Shown here piece after piece: positions 15,402 to 22,069 of a stretch of DNA of 22,435 nucleotides (the stretch's first letter is position 1; each line of letters begins with the position of its first letter). Under the pieces are notes generated by a model that did no database searches, was not told the origin of the DNA, and saw only the letters and a list, made by a program, of their open reading frames with translations. The stretch spans positions 1-22,435 of the forward strand of contig CAZEYT010000044.1 of the NCBI GenBank assembly GCA_964516295.1, in the 5' to 3' direction. The DNA is from CAZEYT01 sp964516295 (GTDB lineage: Bacteria > Verrucomicrobiota > Verrucomicrobiia > Chthoniobacterales > Terrimicrobiaceae). The position numbers and the translations under genes were made by a program.

Positions 15402-16000
15402 CCGATCCGCTGGACCCACGCCTCGATCCGACCGATGCCGCGCTGGCCGCCCGGCTTCGCGACGTCGTGCCGCCGAAGGATCTCCGCCGCCGCCTCCTCG
15501 CGCTCTCTCCCGACCGCCGCAGACGGACCGAGAGTTGGTGGATGGCCCTCGGCTCTCTGGCCGCGGTGGTCGCGGTCGCGATTGGCGTTCATCTCTCGCA
15601 GCCGCAACTTTCCGTTGGCGCGGTCCGCGAACTTCGGACGTTCCTCGCCTCGGATTTTTCTCTCACCGTCACCGGTCGCCCGCTGGCGGAACTTCAAGGT
15701 TGGCTCGAAACGCAGGGCGCGCCGGCGCCCGGCACGCTCCCGCCGGCCTTGGTTGGCAAAGTGCCGGAGGGTTGCCGTGTTTTGGAGTGGAATGGCTATC
15801 GAGCATCGTTGATCTGCTTCGAGACTCCGGCTGGCGTCGTGCATCTGGTCACTTTCCCCGCAGGGACTTTCCCGGATTTCTCGACAACTCCGCGCGTCGT
15901 GCAAAGCGGCTCCTGGTCGACGGCGCTATGGAGAAACTCCGGCGGCGACTTTTTGCTCTTCGGGGAAACGGATCCAGATTTCCTGCGACAGTTGCTTTGA
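15398..16000 (+). CDS. Probable membrane anti-sigma factor
   Basis: A 200-residue single-pass membrane protein. The first 46 residues are charged and cytoplasmic (ending RRRTES), followed by one membrane segment at about 47-65 (WWMALGSLAAVVAVAIGVHL) and a 135-residue periplasmic domain. The periplasmic domain contains LASDFSLTVTGRPLAELQGW and two cysteines (PEGCRVLEW and SLICFETPAG) that could form a disulfide. Its ATG overlaps the ECF sigma stop by 4 nt, which is the main reason for the anti-sigma call. The HxxxCxxC zinc motif of ZAS anti-sigma factors is absent, so sigma binding by the short N-terminal region is inferred. A simple sensor role via the periplasmic cysteines is possible, especially as a methionine sulfoxide reductase follows. 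Confidence 0.7.
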   Translation: MTDPLDPRLDPTDAALAARLRDVVPPKDLRRRLLALSPDRRRRTESWWMALGSLAAVVAVAIGVHLSQPQLSVGAVRELRTFLASDFSLTVTGRPLAELQGWLETQGAPAPGTLPPALVGKVPEGCRVLEWNGYRASLICFETPAGVVHLVTFPAGTFPDFSTTPRVVQSGSWSTALWRNSGGDFLLFGETDPDFLRQLL

Positions 16001-16060
16001 TGTTCGTATCTTGATGGAACGAGCGGGGAATATTTCTCATCCGCTCCGACTCTCACTTGC

Positions 16061-16570
16061 ATGAAACGGATTCTCGCGATTCTCCTCGCCTCGTCGGCCC
16101 TCGGGGCTGCCGAGCCGGCATCCACTACCAAAGAAGATCTCCGCATGAAGCTCACGCCTCTCCAATACAGCGTCACCAAAGAAGACGGCACCGAGCCGCC
16201 CTTCCGCAACGAATACTGGGACAATCACCGCGACGGCATTTACGTCTGCGTGATCTCCGGTGAGCCGCTCTTCAGCTCGAAGGACAAATTCGATTCCGGC
16301 ACCGGCTGGCCCAGTTTTACCAAGCCGCTCAATCCCGCCACGATTGAAGAAAAGGTCGACCGCAAACACGGCATGGTCCGCACCGAAGTGCGATCGGTGA
16401 AAGGCGACTCCCACCTCGGCCATGTCTTCCCCGACGGCCCTGCACCGACCGGGCTGCGGTATTGCATGAATTCCGCCTCGCTTCGGTTTGTTCCCGTCGC
16501 CGACCTCGAAAAGGAAGGTCTGGAGAAATTCAAACCGCTCTTCGCAGAACCCGAATCCAAAACACCATGA
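16061..16570 (+). CDS. msrB: Exported peptide-methionine (R)-S-oxide reductase MsrB
   Basis: A 169-residue MsrB that reduces the R epimer of methionine sulfoxide in proteins. A short signal peptide (MKRILAILLASSALGAAEPA) points to a periplasmic enzyme. The MsrB core runs from about 30 to 145: LTPLQYSVTKEDGTEPPFRN at the entry, YVCVISGEPLFSS, FDSGTGWPSF, DSHLGHVFPDGP and the catalytic RYCMNSASLRF with Cys135. The zinc-binding CxxC pairs of the E. coli-type enzyme are absent (CVIS in place of the first pair, GDSHLG in place of the second), so this is the zinc-free subtype. Cys63 is the only other cysteine and would be the resolving one. The stop overlaps the next ATG by 4 nt. Placed after the sigma/anti-sigma pair it may be a target of that system. 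Confidence 0.93.
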   Translation: MKRILAILLASSALGAAEPASTTKEDLRMKLTPLQYSVTKEDGTEPPFRNEYWDNHRDGIYVCVISGEPLFSSKDKFDSGTGWPSFTKPLNPATIEEKVDRKHGMVRTEVRSVKGDSHLGHVFPDGPAPTGLRYCMNSASLRFVPVADLEKEGLEKFKPLFAEPESKTP

Positions 16571-17016
16571 ACGAACGCCTCCGACTCCTCGCCAAAGACC
16601 TCACGAAAACCTTCCCGCGGAGCCCGCGCGAAACCTTCGCCGGCTACGTTCTCGCTGGACGCATGCTCGACAAATGCCGCGCCGTGCTGGCCGGGACGGC
16701 GGGCGAGTACCACTTCGACTGTCCGCTGGATAACATTTTCCTCGACTTCGCGGAAATCCAAGCCGACGCCTTTCAAGCCGTCGTGGCTTCCGGTGCGACC
16801 GATGCCGAGGTGGAAGAATGGATTTCCAAAAATGCCAAGCCCCGCCCTCGCATCGAGATCATCCGATGGAACAATGAATGGCGCGGCAAGCGTCTCTGCG
16901 AACTGCCGGACGGACTTCAGGAATTTCTCGAAGACTACGTCCCCGGGGTGATCCCGAAAAACCGCCCGATCGTGTTCTTTTTCGACGTCTTCGATGTCGA
17001 GGAAGCGCGGCTCTGA
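16567..17016 (+). CDS. DUF5069 domain-containing protein
   Basis: A 149-residue protein matching DUF5069 over its whole length. Family blocks are FPRSPRETFAGYVLAGRMLD (16-35) with KCRAVLAGTAGEYHFDCPLD (36-55), then FLDFAEIQADAFQAVV (58-73) and ATDAEVEEWI. The function of the family is unknown, and there is no signal peptide or membrane segment, so it should be cytoplasmic. An earlier in-frame ATG at 16462 lies inside msrB; the ATG at 16567 overlaps the msrB stop by 4 nt (ATGA) and gives the normal family N-terminus, so I use it. The coupling to msrB suggests that both act in the same stress response. An 88-nt gap containing a hairpin separates it from the next gene. Confidence 0.88.
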   Translation: MNERLRLLAKDLTKTFPRSPRETFAGYVLAGRMLDKCRAVLAGTAGEYHFDCPLDNIFLDFAEIQADAFQAVVASGATDAEVEEWISKNAKPRPRIEIIRWNNEWRGKRLCELPDGLQEFLEDYVPGVIPKNRPIVFFFDVFDVEEARL

Positions 17017-17055
17017 GGTTTGGGCGGAGTCACTTCCTCCCAAAAAAACCGCCAG

Positions 17056-17082
17056 CCGGAGTTCCTCGGGAATAAACTCCGG
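17056..17082 (+). promoter_or_regulatory. Perfect 8-bp hairpin upstream of the flavoprotein fusion gene
   Basis: CCGGAGTT (17056-17063) and AACTCCGG (17075-17082) are perfect reverse complements with an 11-nt loop. No T-run follows, so this is not a standard intrinsic terminator. It ends 22 nt before the ATG at 17105 and 11 nt before the AGGA ribosome binding site, so it could act on translation or mRNA stability. Confidence 0.45.
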
Positions 17083-17104
17083 ACCTGCGCCTCTAGGATT
17101 CAGA

Positions 17105-19399
17105 ATGTTGGCCCTTCTCGCGCGGTATTCCCATTGGCTCCACTCAAAATGGCCGGCGGGCACAGTCGAACGATTACCGTCCGTCCGTGAAGACGGGACG
17201 ACAAATGTTCCCGGCCTTTGGATCGTCGGCGACCTGACGGGGATCCCGCTCCTGAAATTTGCGGCGGATTCCGGAGCCAAAGCCGCGCGCGCGGTGGCGG
17301 CCGATCTGAAGAGCGGACGCGGCAGCGGCATGACGGACGTGGCCATCATCGGCGGTGGTGTCTCCGGAATCGCCGCAGCGATCGAAGCCCGGCGGTTGGG
17401 GCTTTCCTATGTCGTTTACGAAGCGACGCGTCCCTTCTCCACCGTCGCGAATTTTCCCAAGCAAAAGCCGATCTACACCTACCCGGCCGACTTCACACCC
17501 GAGGGGGACTTTCAAGTTCACGCAAAAGTCCGTGAGGACCTCCTCGACGAAATGGAGGGTCAGCGCGAGAAAGCGGGCATCGAAATCTCCCCGGCACGCA
17601 TCGAACGGGCTGTGCGCAAAGGCGACCACTTTGTCCTCGACCATGCCGACGGCACAACCTCCGAAGCCCGGCGCGTCATCGTCGCCATCGGCCGGAGTGG
17701 AAACTTCCGCCGCCTCGGTTGTCCGGGCGAGGATCTCGACAAGGTCACCAACCGGCTCTACGACCCCAAGGACCACATCGGGAAAAATGTTCTCGTGGTT
17801 GGCGGTGGAGACTCCGCTCTGGAGGCCGCCATTGCTCTGGCCGCCTGCGGAGCGCATGCCACACTGAGTTATCGGAAACCCGAGTTTGCCCGCCCGAAAC
17901 CCGCGAATCTCGAAATGCTCCGCGCTTTGGAGAAAAACGCCGCCGCTCCGGTCGCTGTCGAAAACCCGACTTCAGAGCGCGTGACCACCGCCGCGTCGTC
18001 CGAAATGCGCGGGGCTCACCCGCCGGGCTCGATCACTCTCGCCCTCGGCACAACCGTCCGAGAAATCCGCCCGGATACCGTCGTTCTCTCCGATCGGACC
18101 ATCCCGAACGACGCCGTCTTCACGATGATCGGTCGCGAGGCGCCGCTCGACTTTTTCCGACGCTCCGGTGTCGCGATTTCCGGCGAATGGAACCCGAAAA
18201 CGTGGGCGGCTTTCGGCGCGTTCTTTGTTTTTTGCTCGTTCATCTACCTGTGGAAAGGCGGCACCTCGCTCAATGCCGCCTTCAAGGCCAACCACTGGTT
18301 CCCGTTCAACCTCCCCGACATCGGATCCGCCGCCGATCCCCTGCTGCGAACCTTCGGGGTGAACCTCCACGAGCCCGGTTTTTACTATTCCCTCGCCTAC
18401 TGCCTGTTGATCGTCATTTTCGGCATCCGCCGCATCCGCCGTCGGCGCACTCCCTACGTCACCGCGCAGACAGTGAGCCTGGCCCTCTTCCAATGCATCC
18501 CGCTTTTCCTCCTGCCGTATCTGGTGCTTCCGGTGATGGGCTACGCCGGATGGTTCGACGCAGGCGTGGGAAAAGTCGTTGCCGACAATCTTTTCCCGGT
18601 CGCCTCGTACGGTCACGGCCGCGAGTATTGGCGGGCGTTCGGCTTCATCCTGGCCTGGCCGCTTTTCATCTGGAATGTCTTCACGTCCCAACCCCTCCTC
18701 TGGTGGCTCGTCATCTCGCTCATCCAGACCTTCGTCATCATCCCGCTGATTGTTCTGCGCTGGGGAAAAGGCGCGTATTGCGGGTGGGTGTGCTCCTGCG
18801 GGGCTCTCGCGGAAACCCTCGGCGACACCCAACGCCAAAAAATGCCGCACGGTCCCCTCTGGAACCGCATGAACATGGTCGGCCAAGCCATCCTGGCGCT
18901 GGCGGGCGTGCTTTTTCTCTTCCGCGTTCTTTCCTGGATGGGACTGGGTTTTCTCGATCCGCTTTACGCCGGACTTCTCAGCGGCTGGAGTTTTCTCGGC
19001 GTTCAATTGAACTACTACCATGTGGTTGACATCTTCCTCGCCGGGACGGTCGGCGTCGCCTGTTACTTCTGGTTCAGCGGTCGTGTTTGGTGCCGGTTTG
19101 CCTGCCCGCTCGCGGCCCTCATGCACATCTATGCACGCTTCTCGCGTTTCCGAATTTTTCCCGAGAAATCCAAGTGCATCTCCTGCAATGTCTGCACCTC
19201 GATGTGTCATCAGGGGATCGATGTGATGAATTTTGCCAACAAGGGAATTCCCATGGAGGACCCGCAGTGCGTGCGTTGCTCGGCCTGCGTCCAGAGTTGT
19301 CCGACCGGCGTTCTTTCGTTCGGTCGGCTCGGCGAGGGCGGCGCGCCTCTGCTCGACACGCTTCCAGCCTCGCGGATTCGCATGGTCGAAAAATCCTGA
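17105..19399 (+). CDS. Thioredoxin-reductase-like flavoprotein fused to NapH-like membrane polyferredoxin
   Basis: A 764-residue redox fusion. Residues 35-68 (TNVPGLWIVGDLTGIPLL, then an AADSGAKAARAVAADL helix) look like the C-terminal FAD-closing element of thioredoxin-reductase-type proteins, although they come first. Next are the FAD Rossmann motif IIGGGVSGIAA (81-91), then the NAD(P)H motif VVGGGDSALEAA (231-242). From about 366 there are six or seven membrane segments with NapH-type cysteine motifs CGWVCSC (559-565) and WCRFACPL (662-669). The C-terminus holds two 4Fe-4S ferredoxin motifs: Cys691/694/697/701 and Cys722/725/728/732. This suggests electron flow from NAD(P)H through FAD and Fe-S centres, possibly to a membrane or periplasmic acceptor. 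The ATG at 17105 has AGGA 7 nt upstream; an earlier in-frame start at 16994 lies inside DUF5069. The physiological acceptor is unknown. Confidence 0.9.
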   Translation: MLALLARYSHWLHSKWPAGTVERLPSVREDGTTNVPGLWIVGDLTGIPLLKFAADSGAKAARAVAADLKSGRGSGMTDVAIIGGGVSGIAAAIEARRLGLSYVVYEATRPFSTVANFPKQKPIYTYPADFTPEGDFQVHAKVREDLLDEMEGQREKAGIEISPARIERAVRKGDHFVLDHADGTTSEARRVIVAIGRSGNFRRLGCPGEDLDKVTNRLYDPKDHIGKNVLVVGGGDSALEAAIALAACGAHATLSYRKPEFARPKPANLEMLRALEKNAAAPVAVENPTSERVTTAASSEMRGAHPPGSITLALGTTVREIRPDTVVLSDRTIPNDAVFTMIGREAPLDFFRRSGVAISGEWNPKTWAAFGAFFVFCSFIYLWKGGTSLNAAFKANHWFPFNLPDIGSAADPLLRTFGVNLHEPGFYYSLAYCLLIVIFGIRRIRRRRTPYVTAQTVSLALFQCIPLFLLPYLVLPVMGYAGWFDAGVGKVVADNLFPVASYGHGREYWRAFGFILAWPLFIWNVFTSQPLLWWLVISLIQTFVIIPLIVLRWGKGAYCGWVCSCGALAETLGDTQRQKMPHGPLWNRMNMVGQAILALAGVLFLFRVLSWMGLGFLDPLYAGLLSGWSFLGVQLNYYHVVDIFLAGTVGVACYFWFSGRVWCRFACPLAALMHIYARFSRFRIFPEKSKCISCNVCTSMCHQGIDVMNFANKGIPMEDPQCVRCSACVQSCPTGVLSFGRLGEGGAPLLDTLPASRIRMVEKS

Positions 19400-19441
19400 C
19401 CTTCGCTTGCCCGCGGGGCGTGTCTTGTGTTCGCTCCGTCC

Positions 19442-21361
19442 ATGCTCGCCTCCACCATCGCCATCATTCCCGCCCGGAATGAGGAAGGGAACATCGCGAA
19501 CGTGATCGCCTCGCTCCAACGGCAGGGGATCACCCGCGTCCGCGTCGTGGACAATGGCAGCACCGACCGCACGGCGGAGGTCGCCCGCGCCGCCGGAGCC
19601 GAGGTCGTCACCGAACCTCGCCCGGGCTATGGACAGGCCTGTTGGACGGGTTCGCGTGACCTTCCGCCGGAGATCGAGTGGATCTTCTTTTGCGATGCCG
19701 ACGGCAGCGACGACCACGAGGCCATTCCGGCGTTTTTCGACGCGGCACCCGAACAGGACCTCATCCTCGGAGACCGCATGGCGACGCCGGATGGACGCGC
19801 CGTCATGTCGCCCGCCCAGCGCTTCGGCAACTGGCTCGCACCCGCCCTGCTCCGCCTCATCTATGGCCGCCGTTTCTGCGACCTCGGCCCGATGCGGCTT
19901 GTTCGTCGCACGGCCTATGATGCCATTGCCATGAAGGATCGCGGATTCGGATGGACCGTCGAAATGCAGGCCCGCGCATGTGAGCTGGGATTGCGGACGG
20001 TGGAAATTCCCGTGCGCTATTTCAAGCGTTGCGCCGGTGTTTCCAAGATTTCCGGCGACCTCCGCGGCACATGCATGGCCGGAACGATCATCCTCTCGAC
20101 ACTCGGCCGGTTTTTCCTCGCCCGTCACGGAGCGTGGATCGCCTTTGCCCTCCTGCTTGTCGGCGCCCTCGTGATGTTGCCGCGGGGGAGTTTTCGCATT
20201 CCCGGGAACGTCCCATGGTTCCTCGCTGGATTCACCCTGATGTCGCTCGGCTACATTGTGTCCGCCGGTGCCCGCTGGTCGTGGGCGCACCTGATGGGAG
20301 CCGCCGTGATCCTTCGAGTGATTCTTTTGCCGATGGAACCCGGGACGGATGTGTGGCGCTACCTTTGGGAGGGTCTCATCCAATGGCATGGTCACAATCC
20401 CTACCTCATCCCGCCCAACGCCGAGACGCTCGCGCCGCTGGCCGCCGACTGGCACGGGAAAATCAACCACCCCGATCTCACCGCCGGCTATCCGCCACCC
20501 CTCCTTCTCCTGTTCGCCGGCCTCGCCGCCATCTCGCCGTCGCTTCTTTTGTTCAAAACGGTCATCGTGGCCGCCGACCTCGGCACGGCCTGGCTGCTGG
20601 CGCGGCGGTTCGGGTGCGACCGCGCCGCATGGTATGCGCTGAGCCCGCTGGTTTTGTATGTGTTTGCCGGCGGCGCGCATTTTGATTCGCTCCTGATCCT
20701 GCCGATGGTTCTCGGCTGGTTTGCGTGGGACGCCGGACGTCCACTGCGAGCCGGAGCCTGGCTGGGGTTGGCCGTCGGGGCCAAATACGTGGCTCTGCCC
20801 CTCCTGGCGTTTGTTGTTTGGCGGCTGCTTCGAACCCGCCGTTGGATCCACGCCCTCGCAACGCTCGCACTGGGACTTTTGCCCCTGGTCGCGGGACTCG
20901 CGTGGTTTTGGCGGGATGGGATCCACGCCCTCGCACCGATGCAAATGACCAACTACGCGCGCAGTGCCGAATTCCTCCCGCGTCTGGTCGAATGGCTCCG
21001 GCCCGAAACCGCTTTGCAGAACACGATTTTTCTTCTGCCCTTCGCCTTGGGCGTGGCCGTCCTGGTCTTGTGGCGACGCTCGCTGGAACGCTTTGCGGAA
21101 GATTTCTTCCTCCTGCTGGTGACCCTCTCACCGGCTGTCCATGCGTGGTATTTCACGTGGGCTCTCCCGTTCGCCGCCGCTACCGGAAACCTGGCCTTCC
21201 GCGTCGCCGGGGTAAGCGCCGGGATTTACTTCGTCCTCGAGCACCGACAGGCGCTGGCCAGTGTGCCCTGGCGTCAGTCGTGGTGGGAGTGGCTCATCCT
21301 CTGGCTGCCGATTCTGGTGGCCTTCACGGTCAGCCGTTGGCCCAGAGGCCGGAGCGCCTAA
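19442..21361 (+). CDS. GT2 glycosyltransferase fused to a GT-C/GT87-like membrane transferase
   Basis: A 639-residue two-part enzyme. Residues 1-220 form a family 2 glycosyltransferase of the dolichyl-phosphate-sugar synthase type: IAIIPARNEEGNIANVI, VVDNGSTDRTAE, PRPGYGQACWTG, the DxD at 85-87 (FFCDADGSDD) and GWTVEMQARA. From about 220 onward there are roughly ten hydrophobic segments of a GT-C polytopic membrane transferase; the loop DVWRYLWEGL at about 302, then HGHNPYLIPP and INHPDLTAGYPPPLL, resembles the D-x-x-R-Y and NPY region of GT87/mannosyltransferase-like proteins. Such fusions can load a sugar on a lipid carrier and then use it. The ATG at 19442 is preferred over an in-frame GTG at 19427. 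It follows the redox fusion by 42 nt and ends 3 nt inside the convergent DUF2064 gene. Substrates are unknown. Confidence 0.85.
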   Translation: MLASTIAIIPARNEEGNIANVIASLQRQGITRVRVVDNGSTDRTAEVARAAGAEVVTEPRPGYGQACWTGSRDLPPEIEWIFFCDADGSDDHEAIPAFFDAAPEQDLILGDRMATPDGRAVMSPAQRFGNWLAPALLRLIYGRRFCDLGPMRLVRRTAYDAIAMKDRGFGWTVEMQARACELGLRTVEIPVRYFKRCAGVSKISGDLRGTCMAGTIILSTLGRFFLARHGAWIAFALLLVGALVMLPRGSFRIPGNVPWFLAGFTLMSLGYIVSAGARWSWAHLMGAAVILRVILLPMEPGTDVWRYLWEGLIQWHGHNPYLIPPNAETLAPLAADWHGKINHPDLTAGYPPPLLLLFAGLAAISPSLLLFKTVIVAADLGTAWLLARRFGCDRAAWYALSPLVLYVFAGGAHFDSLLILPMVLGWFAWDAGRPLRAGAWLGLAVGAKYVALPLLAFVVWRLLRTRRWIHALATLALGLLPLVAGLAWFWRDGIHALAPMQMTNYARSAEFLPRLVEWLRPETALQNTIFLLPFALGVAVLVLWRRSLERFAEDFFLLLVTLSPAVHAWYFTWALPFAAATGNLAFRVAGVSAGIYFVLEHRQALASVPWRQSWWEWLILWLPILVAFTVSRWPRGRSA

Positions 21362-21936
21362 ACAACGCCGGCTTCAAGCGCCCGGGTCCACGCTGCGATG
21401 TCGTCCACATCCTCCAGCGCCGGCTCCATGATGCGAATGGTGACACCCGGCGGAATCTTTTTCCGGGTTTGCTCGAAGACCGCTTCGGTGCCCCACGAAA
21501 TCTCCGAAAAGATCCCGTCAACCGGTCGGCGTAGGGCCAGGAGGCAGTATCCGCCATCCATGGTCGGCCAGAGGACGGCTTCTTCACCGGAGCGTTCAAC
21601 GTCCAAAAGCCGGTCGTGCGTCAGATACGGGCAATCCCCTCCGAGAAAGACCAGCGGAGTTCCGAGTCGTTCCACCGCCGCGAGCAGGCGGTTGCCGAGA
21701 TCGCCCTCCGATTGGGGAAAGAGACGGACATCGCCGCCCAGCCAGGTGCGCATTTCCTTCACGGCATCCGTCGGCGCAAAGGCCACAAAGACCGTCCACG
21801 TCGCGGGGATTTGCGCCAGTTGTCGATGCACCAGCCGGCGGTAAGCCTCCACAGCCTCGGCATGACCGATGTCGCGGGCCAGACGGGTTTTCACCCCACC
21901 TTCGCGCGGGGCCTTGAGCATCAGGCATACGTTCAT
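21358..21936 (-). CDS. DUF2064 / TIGR04282-type transferase (GT-A-like)
   Basis: A 192-residue protein of the DUF2064 group, described in TIGR04282 as a transferase found with certain radical SAM proteins of the ArsS type. The GT-A/nucleotidyltransferase-like fold signals are KAPREGGVKTRLARDIG (8-24, nucleotide-binding loop), FVAFAP, FLGGDCPYLT (97-106, acidic metal-binding Asp101) and PTMDGGYCLLAL (124-135), followed by GIFSEISWGTEAVF. The donor and acceptor are not known. It is convergent with the GT2/GT-C gene, and the two stop codons overlap within 21358-21361. Its presence with arsM, arsS and the glycosyltransferase supports the arsenosugar-type cluster. There is no signal peptide; it should be cytoplasmic. 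Confidence 0.85.
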   Translation of the reverse strand: MNVCLMLKAPREGGVKTRLARDIGHAEAVEAYRRLVHRQLAQIPATWTVFVAFAPTDAVKEMRTWLGGDVRLFPQSEGDLGNRLLAAVERLGTPLVFLGGDCPYLTHDRLLDVERSGEEAVLWPTMDGGYCLLALRRPVDGIFSEISWGTEAVFEQTRKKIPPGVTIRIMEPALEDVDDIAAWTRALEAGVV

Positions 21937-22023
21937 CCGTTTGTCGGAATACAGGGATCACGCCGCGGACGCACTGGAAAAACCGAGCATTCCACCGCGC
22001 GTTTTGCGCGATCGGGGGGGAAC

Positions 22024-22050
22024 GGGCCGGTTGACTCCGGCCACCGGCCC
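22024..22050 (+). promoter_or_regulatory. GC-rich hairpin in the bioB leader
   Basis: GGGCCGGT (22024-22031) and ACCGGCCC (22043-22050) are perfect reverse complements with an 11-nt loop that itself contains CCGGCC, so two alternative pairings are possible. A weaker CGCGC/GCGCG stem lies at 21996-22010. The structure ends 19 nt before the bioB GTG. A role in bioB expression is possible; no BirA-type operator is visible in the 133-nt gap. Confidence 0.4.
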
Positions 22051-22069
22051 CGATAAAATCCTTGTCGTC

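Noticed and set aside
11986..17076. Shared GGAATAAA-like words near the starts of DUF547 (11986), msrB (16027, GGAATATT) and the flavoprotein fusion (17069)
   Set aside because: The words are short, their distance to any -10-like element differs, and the first lies inside the coding sequence if the 11979 start is right. Not enough for a regulon motif.
17972..20944. 990-codon minus-strand frame across the flavoprotein fusion and GT genes
   Set aside because: It spans two genes and their junction, is full of charged low-complexity sequence, and the plus-strand proteins carry clear FAD, 4Fe-4S and GT2 motifs.
21937..22069. BirA or BioR operator upstream of bioB
   Set aside because: I looked for the TTGTAAACC-type and TTATCTATAA-type palindromes and found neither.
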